Shown here piece after piece: positions 11,116 to 22,901 of a stretch of 64,000 nt of DNA. Source of the DNA: Daldinia sp. FL1419 (taxonomy: Eukaryota > Ascomycota > Sordariomycetes > Xylariales > Hypoxylaceae); assembly GCA_025201765.1 (NCBI GenBank), contig MU623360.1, positions 1 to 64,000 on the forward strand, in the 5' to 3' direction. The position numbers and the translations under genes are program-made. Below the pieces are notes generated by a model. The model saw only the letters and a list, made by a program, of their open reading frames with translations. It was not told the DNA's origin and searched no databases. Numbering within the stretch: the first letter of the stretch is position 1; every line of letters begins with the position of its first letter.

Positions 11116-12118
11116 ATATAGTGGGTTGCAGTGGGAAAGGGTGAATAATAGGCGTTATAGTGATATATGTTTTGGATGTGAAAAGGAAAGCAACGCACCG
11201 CAAGGTATTCACCGTATTAGAGGCAAGAGTAAACATGCAAGCAAGAAGCTATCAACTTTAGAAATGGAGCAAATTAATAATAAGAGTTTCTCGGCCTCTA
11301 TAATTCAACATCCACAGAGGATGGTGGATTTAACTAATATTCTCAGAGCTGTCTAATTCACCCTGCAGGGAAAGGGGGAGAACGTCGGCATTCCTGCTAT
11401 TCATACGGCTCTCGCCCTCTCCAGAGGCTTGCCCATTGTTTTCTGGGTACTGTCTACTACGTATGAGGATGTCCTAAAGCTTTCCGGGTATTGACGAGGA
11501 GCGGATAACAAGGGTCGCGAGTGGAGGAACGGGAAGCAAGTCTCTCAAAAGGTTCACCAGATTACCCAAAACGATCATGATGCCGCCTACTTCTTACCGT
11601 GGATGACAATGTTCTCATTCCGTAGACTAATAACCAGGAACCTGAATAGCATTGGTGAAGGTTGCGAAGCTATACAAGGGCTACCCTTGTCTCGTCATAG
11701 TTATGGCTGAGGCTCATCTGCAGTTGTCTGTGCCGGAGATTTCGGCAGATGTGGAATATTCTGCAGGGGTAATTTCTATGTAGAAGCCTCTCGGGGACAT
11801 CTCTGCGCCAAATGGCAAACCGACCACATCAAAGGTGATATAAACTGCTTCCAATATCAAACGGCATAAACACCACCCATTACCATATGCGAAATCACGG
11901 GCATCTGCGGATGGCTTAAGCCAAAATCTGGTTAACAGCGATACATCATCAGCCTCTGCATGAGTGTACCTCTTAGCCAACTCGAGCCGAGCAATGCCGA
12001 CGGTCAGCCCCCAACTTCATTCGTCTGTTTGACTCTGTTGGGTGCTGACCCTATGTAGACTTTTGACACCTGCGAGCGGAAACGCGGGATCGTGCTTCTA
12101 CCGGTTTTGTACATCTGC

Positions 12119-12245
12119 TCTAGACCCATCGACCTTTAGTTCTAACGGCCGTTTTACTAAACGTTAGAACTCCTTTTGCTATTCGGCCCCCGCCTCGGCT
12201 TGCGAGGTCTAGGTTCGGGGGCTGGGCGATGGACTGCCATCTAGA
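12119..12245. other. Nested inverted-repeat structure, two hairpins in an outer stem
   Basis: The outer arms are TCTAGA (12119-12124) with TCTAGA (12240-12245), and CCATCG (12126-12131) with CGATGG (12227-12232). Inside are hairpin A, a perfect 10-bp stem AGTTCTAACG / CGTTAGAACT (12138-12147, 12162-12171), and hairpin B, GCCCCCG / CGGGGGC (12186-12192, 12216-12222) continuing into CCTCG / CGAGG (12193-12197, 12203-12207) around a GCTTG loop. As RNA this would fold into a three-way junction; as DNA it could extrude as a cruciform. Candidates are a structured non-coding RNA, a small inverted-repeat transposon, or a regulatory element. No family is recognised. Confidence 0.5.
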
Positions 12246-14318
12246 CTAGCAACCGAGACATAACGAGCGAAGTCTGTCTGGGGAAAAGACATAGCCTAAC
12301 GAGGCCGCCTTTCCGTAACCCCGCGCCCCTACTCGGTCATCTCGCCATTATAATCGCGGTATTCTTATTACAGTTGCCAAGCTTTAAGCCCATCGTAGTT
12401 TTATCATAAAAAGGAAACTGATATGTGACGACGATCTAGAACCCCTGACCTGGCGCCATAGTACAAGATCCCGGTAAGGTTGTTACTCCTGACGACCCAC
12501 GCATGCACGCCCGTACGGAATAGTTTAGCCCTACATCATTTCCAGCACTAGCAATAGCCGGGAAGGAAGCCTGAGAGCGGGGGTTGCAGAGGCTTCGCAG
12601 CTTCATCTCAGGATGGCCTATCATTCTCGTGGGGTGGATGATCAGCAGAGACTATAATCTGCAAACATTACGTACAGGACTAGACAGTTGGGCCGATATC
12701 AATCACGGTTACCGGATGACGCCGAAATTGGTGGCCAATGGGATTCCCAGCCAATATATTATCCACCCCCCGCGATCCATCTTACCAGCTTGCTGGATGA
12801 GTGTTTGCGAGACGGGATGAGTGGCCACGTTACTCTATTCCGGTGTCCCGGTATTCGGTTTCCCTCGTAGATCTTAACTTAAGAACGACAAGATCTCTGC
12901 AGCTCGACTCTTGGGGTTTGAGCGTTAAATATCAATATACCCGTTCACCACAGATCTGCATGCATACATAATATTGGGCAGTGCAATCCTAGAACTCACT
13001 GACCGTCGTTTCAGTATAAATTTGTAAATATACGACTATGGCATGCAGGTACCTGCTTTGTGCGTATTCGTTGGTATTGACGGGTAACGATATGCTCCGT
13101 TTGAGACATTTCTGCCAACATTGACAGACAACGATGATGTGTGGCTCTGTGCGACCAACCATCTTTTCCTAAGTAATAATCTTCGGGTGAATCAAATTTC
13201 CCGTAGGTCGGCCTCATGGATCGGTAGTATTCAACTTTATTAGGTACTCGGGATACGATTCTATCTCAGATCGCTAATACTGCCTCTTGTGCCACGAGTC
13301 ATGTTATTCCCATTGGCGGTAATACATAACATTTTTCTGTTTGATAATAATACACGAAGGAGTAACTACCTACCTATTAAGCGCTGGATGATGAGCTGGC
13401 ATCACGAGTCTACTTGTGGCAGGTGATAATCATTGTGATGTGTTGACTGAGTGGCTGGCTAGGATGAAACGGGTATATTCCATTCACGTTATCATACATA
13501 ACGAGACGTGCCCATAGGTTAGATGTCCTTCTTTGCTTTTAGTCATTTTATCTAGAAGTTCCCGTACTACTTGACAGACAGACAGGCACACAACATTTCG
13601 AGCGCGTATAACTTCACACTTGCATGATCTAGCGCGACATGGCATATCAAGGCACTAAGCTATTGGTAAATCTGTAACGCCCCCGAGTAGATTCGGTAAG
13701 AAACCGGGCATTTCGAGATCTGAGATGAAATAGGGGGGTTGGATGTAGAGGTAAGTACCTACGTATCCGTATTGGTTTGTGTAATAAGAGGTAGGTATGA
13801 AAAGAAGCTGTTTGCAGTGAGCCTATAATCATCAACCAGATGCAGATGATATTATTTGTTTATTTATTTTTAATTTTCTTTTTCTTTTTCCCCTTTTTTT
13901 TCCTTTTTTCTTTTTTTTTTCTTCCTTAATCTGAAAACCCCCCAAAGTTCGATTTCAACAAATAATAATAATGATAATAATTAGTATTATTAGCTCTTAA
14001 TATAGAAGTAAAGCTGGATAGGTTGATTTTATTAGTTAATCATTATAAGAAACAGTATAAGTTTCGGTTTTAACGTCTTCTCATCCGGATCCGGAAAGTC
14101 GACGACGGTTGGACGTGTTGTTAGAAAGAGCTGCCGAGGCTCTGCGCGTTGTAACCTTCGAATCCCGTAAGTGGCGTCATGACCCCCTTGTCCTGAGTTA
14201 GCGTCCAAACGGGAACCCGGATGTCAAGCGCCTAAGCCAACCAAGTTGGCCCATTCCTGCCGTACAAAGTTCAAGTGATGCCAGGAGTTGCGCGGCTAGG
14301 CTTCGATTTACACTAGCC

Positions 14319-14345
14319 CTGACTAGCCTGACTAGCCTGACTAGC
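14319..14345. repeat. 9-bp tandem triplicate
   Basis: CTGACTAGC occurs three times head to tail without mismatch. It is one of several perfect 9-11-bp tandem duplications in intergenic DNA of this window. Confidence 0.85.
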
Positions 14346-14531
14346 TGCCCCGGGATTTCGCGTTGCACATGGTGCTCTGAGCAAGCTCCGGTATTTTCGA
14401 CCAATCGGTAGCTAATAAAGATCCACCGAATTTCCTCAAATGGAAAGGCACAGGCAATCGGCCAAGCCTCATTCTCAATGCCACACACTCCATGTCCGGC
14501 ACGTTGAGGTCTCATTTCCTCGTGAATTTAG

Positions 14532-14570
14532 AAATAAAAAATAAAAAATAAAAAATAAAAAAGTAAAAAA
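14532..14570. repeat. A-rich microsatellite (ATAAAAA unit)
   Basis: About five 7-bp units of the ATAAAAA type, the last ones imperfect, about 255 bp before the amidotransferase start. Confidence 0.85.
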
Positions 14571-14662
14571 ATAGGATTACATTCGTTCCGTTTTCTCTTA
14601 TTAGTTCTCCCTTATCACATTGTTACACATTATTGATACCCAGTGTCTTCAACAACGCCGAG

Positions 14663-14699
14663 TTTATTATTATTATTATTATCATTATTATCATTATTA
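14663..14699. repeat. TTA trinucleotide microsatellite
   Basis: Runs of TTA interrupted twice by TCA, in the presumed 5' leader or promoter of the amidotransferase gene. Confidence 0.85.
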
Positions 14700-14825
14700 C
14701 CGGCATCTAGGTAGCAAGTCTTCAACAGACATGCCCAAGCCGAGTCTTTGTTTGTATGACGGTTTTTATTTTCATTATCCACTTATATCCGCTCATCTTC
14801 TCATACCCAGTTAGCGTATAACGCC

Positions 14826-15682
14826 ATGTCCTCCGTGACGACATTTGGCGTTGAATCTAAACCGATCCGCATTGCTATCTTGCTCAACTCATATCGTTCC
14901 CGTCTTCTACCCGCCATCAGGGCCTCTTATGAACGAACCATCAGTGCTGTTGCCCCAGATGCTAGGTTGGCCTTTTATGAGCCCGCCAACAAGAGCGGTC
15001 AATTTCCCGACCCAGCCTTCTTCGATCTCATAGTAATCGGCGGGTCCAACGTCGACCCGCGCAAATCGTACCAATGGATCCTTGACGTGCATAACTTCCT
15101 CCGCCGCCTAGTGGCCCAGTACCCTGAGAAGAAAGTCCTGGGCATCTGCTGGGGTCACCAGACCATCTCGCGTGTCTTCGGCGGCAAGGTCGTCGATGCC
15201 GCACATCCAGAAGTATATAAGTCCCATCGTCTTCGCCTAGCATAACCCGGAAGCTAACAAAAAACTCCTAGATGGGCGTGGCCACTATTAATCTTACAGA
15301 GGCGGGAAGAGAGTTCTTCCCCGAGGCAGCAGCTCTGGGCTCCTTTACGTTACAACAGCATCACCGGCGCGAGGTTGCCGTGCCACCGCCGACCTTTGTG
15401 CAATTAGCGCAAGGAAACCAATGCCTGTTGAATAAGAGCAACACGATACTAACGTTCCAGGGTCATCCCGAGAAGGATGCCGAAACGGCACGTTTACGTC
15501 TACACGACTCAATGCGGTGGTTCGGATTCGATGCTTCATTAGACGAGAAGGCATGGGCCAAACTACAAGAAATGGTGAATATGGAGCATGATGGCCCCGC
15601 CGTCTGGAATCGTATCCTAGAATGGGTCAAGGAGCCGCCGGTCCTAGGGGTCGGAATTGTAGATAAAGTAAGCAAAATGTAA
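14826..15682 (+). CDS. Class-I glutamine amidotransferase-like protein
   Basis: Two exons, 14826-15212 and 15272-15682, give 265 residues. The 59-nt intron begins GTATAT, carries a GCTAAC branch site and ends CCTAG, phase 0. The protein is a stand-alone class-I glutamine amidotransferase domain related to the glutaminase half of GMP synthase. The nucleophile is Cys108 in LGICWGHQ, and the partner His194 and Glu196 lie in FQGHPEKD, so the catalytic triad is complete. An oxyanion-loop-like IGGSNVDP precedes it near residue 71. Such fungal proteins are cytosolic and usually of unknown substrate; no synthetase partner is fused or adjacent. ATG at 14826 is the first in frame after an AT-rich leader. 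It is convergent with the F-box gene. Confidence 0.9.
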
Positions 15683-16806
15683 CAATATTCGCTGGCTTCT
15701 TTACCCAATGTTCTTCTCTCACTCCAAAACCAAGACGACTAATTAGTATACTGCTTTCCACGCCAACAAACGGAGGCGAAAACTAATCAAGCTATATCTA
15801 ATTTGAGGAGTACTGCCATTATACCTTTCCAGAGACTAGTAGTATATGTCCTGGTCGCATAGGAGGTACCTAGTAAAGAAAAACCTACCTGGTGAATTAG
15901 GGTTCCTTATTGCTCAACTCAATAGTACTTTTGCTTTCCCCCTTATATTGTGAGCCTGGCTGGTACAATAGGACAAGAGGTCGTTTGACGACAATAAGAA
16001 GTTGCACAGGGATCTAAAACATTCCAACGAACCGAAAGCAAACATGAATCGATTGACACAACCATAAGAAGGTATTATAAGCTATATCTAGATCAAGTAA
16101 TACTACGACTGCTGTCCCCTGGCTTGATAATTATTGCCGTCTTTTTTTTGCTGGAAGAATAGACTAACTAGCTGGTTCTGGGTCTAGAACTTCTTTCAAG
16201 CGTATAGAACCGACCACGTTTCCAACACCCAGATGTAGATAACCCAAGACACGATAGAAGCTCAACGGAAGCCTAATTTTTATTATGTACTTGAGCCGAC
16301 GGTGATGCAGACTATATACAGCACATTGCGTGCGCGGTTAAGGAAGTAGTAGGATCCTTGTGAAAGACATCAGAAGGATAGAAGACCGCTTCCAACATAG
16401 GGACCATAACTAACAAACCCAAACTCCTGATCTATATTTGCTTTTCTCTTTTCCACCCCTTTATTTTTAGGGGATCTAATATGGTTAAGTTTATAATGAG
16501 AAAAAAAAAACAAAAAACCGATGAGTCTCCTTTCCCGCGAGGGACTTTAGACGCCAGGCTATGCTTTTTAATGCACCAAAATAGGAGATAAATGCCGCTT
16601 CCCTCTGTTCCCGTCCCATGTACCGTGCCTTTGATAGCAGAACCTGTAGAAACTCCCTCGACATAGTAAAAATATCATGACAAGAAAATTCGTAAGAGCC
16701 AAAGCCATCAACTATCGGCTGTCGGAGCCACAGGAACATCTAAACTGGGGCTCCGTGTGTTCACTATTACATATTATTTCCACCATGTACTCGGTCTCCC
16801 TTAGCC
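15683..16806. other. Intergenic between convergent genes
   Basis: 1.1 kb between two 3' ends, holding both 3' untranslated regions and no supported gene. A 10-bp A run (16500-16510) lies near 16.5 kb. Nothing else stands out. Confidence 0.6.
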
Positions 16807-18880
16807 TTATATGAAACCTGCATCGCAAATATCGCATGCAACTTCGCGCTTGCGAGCACTTTCGAGCATTCTGATATCCGGAACGTCAGCACCAAAGTCC
16901 ATGATCAAGATCTTTGCGTCCTGTCCGGTGCTGACAATACGTCTGTAATCCGACTTTGCGCTGAGCACCCAGCTAGCATGCCATCCCGGGAAATCCAATT
17001 GCTGTTGGCCCGTTTCCATGTCGAAAACTTTGATGTCGGTATCATAACTACCGCTAATGAGACGTCCACTAATGCTGTCGATATGCAAGCTGCGCACAAG
17101 GCTCGTGTGAGCTTGTATCTCTTGAAGGCATTCACCAGTGTTGGCATCCCAAATACGTATAACCTTATCACTCCCAGCAGACGCGACGAAACGGCCATCC
17201 TCGGAGAACTGACTGCAGGCAAGACCCTTAGTATGACCAGCAAGTTCGCGGATTACCTTACCGCTGTCGATATTCCAAAGCTTGACGGTAAAGTCTCCAG
17301 AGCAGGATACCAAGGTGTTTCCGCGCAACTGCACTGCATTGACAGGTCCAGTATGGCCATTTAATTGTTTGATCAGAGAGCCTGTAGCTCGATCCCAAAC
17401 GCAGATGCTACAATCCTTAGAGCATGTTACGATGTACTTATCATCGAATGCCAGGTCAAGAACGGCTGCAGTGTGAAATTTGAGTCGTCGAACTGGCCGG
17501 TATCCGGCCCGTACACTGTAGATGATACAACTCGAATCCGAAGAGCCGGTTACCAGTATGTCGTCGTCATACTGAAGACATAAGATAGAAGCACTGTGGT
17601 GAATCGGGAATGAGACAGTAACGGGAACTGATGGACGTATTCGCTCGTCGCTAGGGAAATGGGCGTAGTGTGTAGGGCGACCAGTCTGATCGAATAAAAG
17701 CGAAGACTCGTTCACAACTTCTGGTGGTCCAATGATAAAACGACATTGGAGGGTATGCATATCCCAGATTCGAATTGTCTTGTCTCGAGAACCAGTGATG
17801 ATCTTATTTCTATTCACCGGGTTAGTAAATATTAATTGAGTCAATGGTTAAAAAGCCTGGTTCATACTCATCAAATTGCTGGCAGTAAACACTGTCTGTG
17901 TGCCCATTTAAGAAGACTGCACGTGCTTGCTTTCCTAGCTTCCATCGTCCATCCAGTTCTTCTCGTGCTTTATATATCTTCTGCCAATCTCCCTGGGAGC
18001 GAAGCGAGGGTACGCCGGAACCAGATCCGGGTTGGACAGGGCGGCTAGTAGCATATGTGCCCGTCTTCTCCCTGAGGAAGGACTGTCGCCAGACATGCTG
18101 ATCGTTTACCATCCTATACCAGTATTTGGAGACTCTGCTTGCAGCCGCCAGTTGAGCGGCATCCAACTGAGCCAAAATTTGCACAGCTAGTTCAGGGGGT
18201 AATTGCGCTACAAAATCCTTTCTAATGATCGGCGCATTCTCCTCCATATGCACATTAAGCTGAGACATAGATGTGGTAAAAGTAATTCCAATGCCACTCT
18301 CGCGGTCATTCTGTGATTCGGCAAGCGAAACCAATTCGTGGTAGTGTCGAGCGTGACCGAGGGTTTCGTTTTGCAGAGCTGCCGCCGCCTTAGCCGCAGC
18401 ACCCGTGTGCCAGGGAATGATCGGAGGCTCGAGACCGTTGCCAGGTACGGGCCGACTGGGAAAGTTGGTTTCAAGGGGGGAATAGATAGTTTCTAGGGTA
18501 CCAGGGCCTCCATACGAAGTACGCGAGTGTCGAAAACTGGCAGCTTGCCTCAATTTGTGCCAGGCCGAGTGCGAAGTAGTAGGGCGCGTTTCGCTGCTCT
18601 CTGCAGCTGATTCGGAGACTCTGCGCTCACGACGAACGATTCCCTTAATAGATAACGACGCACGTCTGATTTTACCCTTGATCATATCCCCAGAAACGCT
18701 TCCATTGCGGCTCTTACGAAATGGGTTCGTATTTGTCGGAGTAGTAGGTTCTGGCTGCATGTCTGATTCTATACCGGTGTCATGAGAAAACGTCCTTGCG
18801 CCCAACGACGGTGAAGGATCGTGCAATACAACGGCCAAGGGCCCGGCTTGGGAAGGGACTTTGGAGGTAGACATGACCAT
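16807..18880 (-). CDS. F-box and WD40-repeat protein
   Basis: Two exons, 17868-18880 and 16807-17809, joined across a 58-nt intron (GTATGA, branch TACTAAC, GAATAG; phase 2), give about 671 residues. The N-terminal 200 residues are basic and Ser-rich, probably disordered. An F-box follows (DFVAQLPPELAVQILAQLD, then VSKYWYRMVND). The C-terminal half has seven WD40 repeats, enough for a complete propeller, starting with GHTDSVYCQQFDENKIITGS created by the splice. The expected role is substrate recognition in an SCF ubiquitin ligase: the F-box binds Skp1 and the propeller binds phosphorylated targets. It resembles the Met30/Cdc4 class in layout but the target cannot be assigned. The first ATG in frame is at 18880; a second at 18874 is equally possible. 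Confidence 0.92.
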
Positions 18881-20382
18881 ACCAAAGATCCAGAAGACTT
18901 GGGTATTCAAATTTGAGAAAATGCGGATAGTTCGTTTCGGTCTGAAGGATGAAGTGGATCAAATAGCAGCTAAAGCAAAAAGCAAAAGGGACAGTAGTCG
19001 AATAGCAGTAAAAGACGCGAAAGGAGAAAATGAAGAAAAGGAAAAATATTCTCAACGTCAGATGACAAGGAAAAGTGATCGCAAATGAGAAAGAATGGAT
19101 GATGTGTAAAGTAAACAATGCGCCGGCGAGGCGAAAGAATGTAAGCTGTATAAAATAGCTGCAAGTAATAAGTTAGGTATTGTTTAAGGTAAGTTTTCTA
19201 ATCTTTTTTTGTGGCTGGTCAGCAACAAAAAAAAAAATTAATGTTCAAATGCCAGCACCCGCTTTACGCTTTACGATATTTAAAAAATAAATGAAAAATA
19301 AAGTACTCCAAAGTCACACTAATGTATGTTGTATGTACCTTCCCGATATCCTGGACCGCAGGGTTTTTTTCCTCCTTACTACCCCACGCCCCCTTTTTAT
19401 TGTTTTTCTGTTCTCCTTTGTTCGCCTCCCCTAAGACGTCTTAACTGCTAGTGCGTACTAGGCAATATTAAGTAAATAGGCACGCTATCTTATCTTGAGT
19501 CAGGTGTTTAGACCATAATCGTCTATGAGCGAACGCAAAAAGAAAGAACTGCTAGGGTCTAGACGTGCTGAATACCTTGCCCGACCTTTCCAGTTTACCA
19601 TATGTAGATAGGTACAGATCGTACCTAGTCGTCAGGGAAGAAAGTTAAGGAAGTTTATGGAGTGGAGGTACCGCATTGGTCCATCCGGTAAGAGATTGTG
19701 GAGTGCGGGAAAAGATTAATTAAAGCTGTACCTGACTTGGTACAGCGTTTTTTGTTTTGTTTTTTCAGCAACTCCGTTTATATTTCTTCTTCCTGCCTTT
19801 CACAGCATCCGTTATCCTATTTCAAGTTAGGATCGACTCGCATCCATTTGTCTAGAGGAGAGAAGCGGTGCAGCAACTCGGTATATCATTCCGTACATAA
19901 AATAGTCACTAGCTAATGCACTAATACACTAGAACAACTTACCAGCGGAAGGATGATGACGAAGGGGAAGAAAAAAAACGATAGGCCGATGCAGCTAGTC
20001 AGTACGGATCCGTACGCCTGAAGCAAATGTCGGGGATCCCCGTAAATACGCGGACAGAAGAGCAACTAATGGTCAATATTCATATCTTTCATCTTTAGTT
20101 TATCTGACTTGCATTGCAAGAACAGCCTATAAAATAGACCCTGAAATCCTTTATTATACAAGAAGACAATAAAACTCGTGGAGCTTTGGATTTTGAATGG
20201 AAAAACTGCTGGAATTATACCTTGATGAGTTAGGTAAGTATTACATTGGAGATACAAAGAAAAGCGCGACATGTACATGTACGTAAGAATCAACCTTAGA
20301 TCAGGTACACGCCCGTACCCTCGGTTTCAGGGCCGAACTTAGTTCTCTACACGTGGAAGACCCTTCTTTGAACGTTGCATGC

Positions 20383-20446
20383 ATCCTTGTTTATCCTTGT
20401 TTCAATAACATTTCAATAACATTTTAATGACATTTTAGTGACAGGT
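20383..20446. repeat. Tandem 10-bp and 11-bp repeats
   Basis: ATCCTTGTTT twice, followed directly by CAATAACATTT twice, TAATGACATTT and a diverged fourth unit TAGTGACA. Two different short units stacked end to end suggest repeated local slippage or templated repair. Confidence 0.8.
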
Positions 20447-21245
20447 CCGCTTAGATGGCACTCTAAGGTTACTTGGTACCTGTACGTATGTAGGTACCTA
20501 GGTACCTAGTGCATACTAGTACCTATGTACCTCCTATTCAATAATTGCATTATTACGTGTTCAAGATATCGACATCATCATTCCCGTAGCAGGAAAAACT
20601 AGAATGCCCATCCTCAACTCATAACCCGCCACGCTACCTACCTACTACCTCATAATTAATTCCTCATGGTTCAGGTATTGTCGGTTGTACTTCGTTGTAC
20701 ACCGACTCTATTTTTAATCTTTGTTCTAGAAATATATATCAGCCTATGCGGATATTTCGAATGTGCTTTTTTTTTTCTTTGTTTTCGCCTCGCTAAGCCC
20801 CCGTGGTAGGATTCCGTCAGATTCATGTCGAATCCCAAGTCTTATACGCGACGGCGTAGGCGTAAAATGAACGGTACAGATTCCATGTTCTAACTCACAG
20901 TCATTGGATACTTCTGTTTGCATAGCAAAAATAACCATCTAATAGCCAACTAATAACTATAACTAGCATGGAATCATTCAAAATGCTATCTCATCCACAT
21001 TCAAGGATCCTACCTTGAAGATAGTCATAGGAACTAACGGGTTTCTTATCACTCTTCTAAGTCCATCCTTAGTCCCCGTGGGTAACATAACGACATAAGA
21101 AACCATCAATTTATAACCTAATAATCTTTTTATATTTTGCTCCACGATTCGTCAAGCCTCTCATAGCATCATTTATGTAAATCGTAGCGTCGTTGGAAAT
21201 GAAGAGAAAGGGGAAAGTATCTTTTTTCGGCTCAGCTCCTAGCAT

Positions 21246-22196
21246 TCATACCGCTAATCCCCCTGGCTTACGTCCCGTCTTGTGAGAAACTGGGCCACGG
21301 CTCTTCTCGAGCACCCGATCGGATCTCCTAACTAGATCGCGATGATTCCTGCGCGTCTCCCGGGTCTCCTGACCATCGATTCTCCACCATGGGTTAGAGT
21401 GATCGTAGAAAGAGCCGTCCTTCTCCTTTGTTGACTGGACCTCCTCGCCCCGGATGATGACGAAATGCCTCGTTTTCGCCGGTGCCTCGGGTTGGCGACG
21501 GAATAAGCCTTTCTTTTTGCACCCCGGGAGTAACTCCGTCATCCGGGACTCGCCTTCCTCAAGAACCACGATATGTCATTCTCGTCGCCGGTGCGGGTTC
21601 GTATTCGTCCACCGAATTTTGCGGTCCGTGGCGTATTGGATTTTGTAGTAAACAGCCGCGTCAAGGTGAAAAAAACTCGATTGTCTAGGTCCTGGGCGTA
21701 TGGTTTTCCCTTCTTGGAGTTTCGAACACTATATTCTTGAACAGCACTCGTGTAGTCCGGCCAGCTCCTCCTGAGAGTAAGATGGCACGGGGTCGATATC
21801 GAGGATCCCACCCCGAAATGTCTCCCATACGCTGCCCAATCCGATACCGCAGAATGTCTTCCAGGTAACCCTATCGGAAGTTCCCTTGTTGTCGAGGACC
21901 ATTCAAGCCTCGTAAACTGATTTTGCTGAGTCGTCGATCGAAACTACCACTCCTGGTCAGAAAGTTATTTATCATAGCGTTGCGGGTCTTCGTAAACTCG
22001 CTGCATCTTACCACTAGTTATATTGATCTGGACGGGATTCTTTAGAAAGAACAGAAAGGGCATCATCATCAACCTCCCGATGAGAGGCAGTCATGGTTTC
22101 GGCGTCTTCACCCAATGATGATAGAGCTGGGCTTGGAGGCGGGATAGCCTCTTGGCTTGCCGTTTCTTTAATCTCGCATTTTGACGACGAAACCAT
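21246..22196 (-). pseudogene. Possible decayed gene, one frame broken by stops
   Basis: Starting from ATG at 22196 (MVSSSKCEIKETASQ...), one reading frame looks coding-like for about 310 codons but is interrupted by stops, including TGA in EA*MVLDNKG, TAG in SRI*CSKLQEG and TGA in RRRE*HIVVLEEG. The last open stretch (21569-21246) ends at TAG. Two of the stops are TGA where CGA could have stood, compatible with C-to-T decay. No family is recognised, and an overlapping frame (21811-21539) also looks coding-like, so this may instead be chance or a gene with unseen introns. Confidence 0.33.
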
Positions 22197-22901
22197 GGTT
22201 TACCTAATTGAAAGTTTAGATGTATGCTTGAAGTAGTCAAAGGGCAGACAGCCACGAATAGGCTGAAACGTACAAGGTAAACCGAGGAGAACAGTGAAAG
22301 TTTATAGCGAACTCTTTGCATGCCATCGAGTCATCTTGCATGCTTCTTGGCCCAGGGGCTACGCTCCAGGATTTCCGGTGTTACATTCGTTCCTCTTAGC
22401 GGTCAAAGCCGCCTATAATCATGTCCCATCCAGTGTACACTGGAGATTGTGATTGGATACCACCTCGTGTGCACTACCATTATAACATGACAGGTAATCA
22501 CAGGTGCACTACCTACATATACTATCCCGAATTTATCATGAATTTCACGATTGGAGGAAGCTTATGATACTAGGGCTGAAAAAACGGTGTCTCCGGATCG
22601 ACTGGTCAACTTAGGTAGCATTGAACCGCAGCCTGCTTTAGTTGTGACTACCATGATGATGAGTAGACTACTCGGCAAAATAATATCCTATGCAGTGTTT
22701 CCTAGATGGACATGATCACGAGTAGAACGGTTTATTTCGCCTTGTGTGTATCGCAGCGTACCGGCACAGTAAGTCATAGATATATTACCGCATAGAAACA
22801 ATTTAGTCGTCCCAACTTCGCATAATCCTATCCAATCCATCTCTCAGTCTGAAATTCTAAGTGGCTTTACCAGGCTATAACTAGAATCTGTAGCAAATTG
22901 C

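Larger units (their letters stand above)
11116..14825. other. Gene-poor interval
   Basis: About 3.7 kb with no gene I can support. Short coding-like frames at 11714-11980 (-), 12436-12624 (-) and 12688-12870 (+) have no recognised similarity and no consistent splice structure. Notable contents are the nested inverted-repeat element at 12119-12245, a T-rich tract near 13855-13925, a 9-bp triplicate at 14319-14345, and A/T microsatellites at 14532-14570 and 14663-14699 just before the amidotransferase start. Confidence 0.6.
18881..22901. other. Large intergenic interval
   Basis: 4.0 kb upstream of the F-box gene and downstream of the amidoligase gene. It contains pyrimidine tracts, TAGGTACCTA palindromes (20491-20508), a cluster of 10-11-bp tandem repeats (20383-20446), and a possible decayed gene at 21246-22196. 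No intact gene is supported. Confidence 0.55.

Noticed and set aside
11714..11980. 88-codon minus-strand open frame
   Set aside because: No recognisable similarity and no supporting splice or start context; the interval has several such frames in different phases.
14101..14182. tRNA-like sequence with a TTCGAATCCCG B-box-like motif
   Set aside because: No A box at the right distance and no consistent cloverleaf; the acceptor stem pairs poorly.
16978..17364. Plus-strand frame opposite the F-box/WD40 gene
   Set aside because: Antisense shadow of the WD40 repeats.
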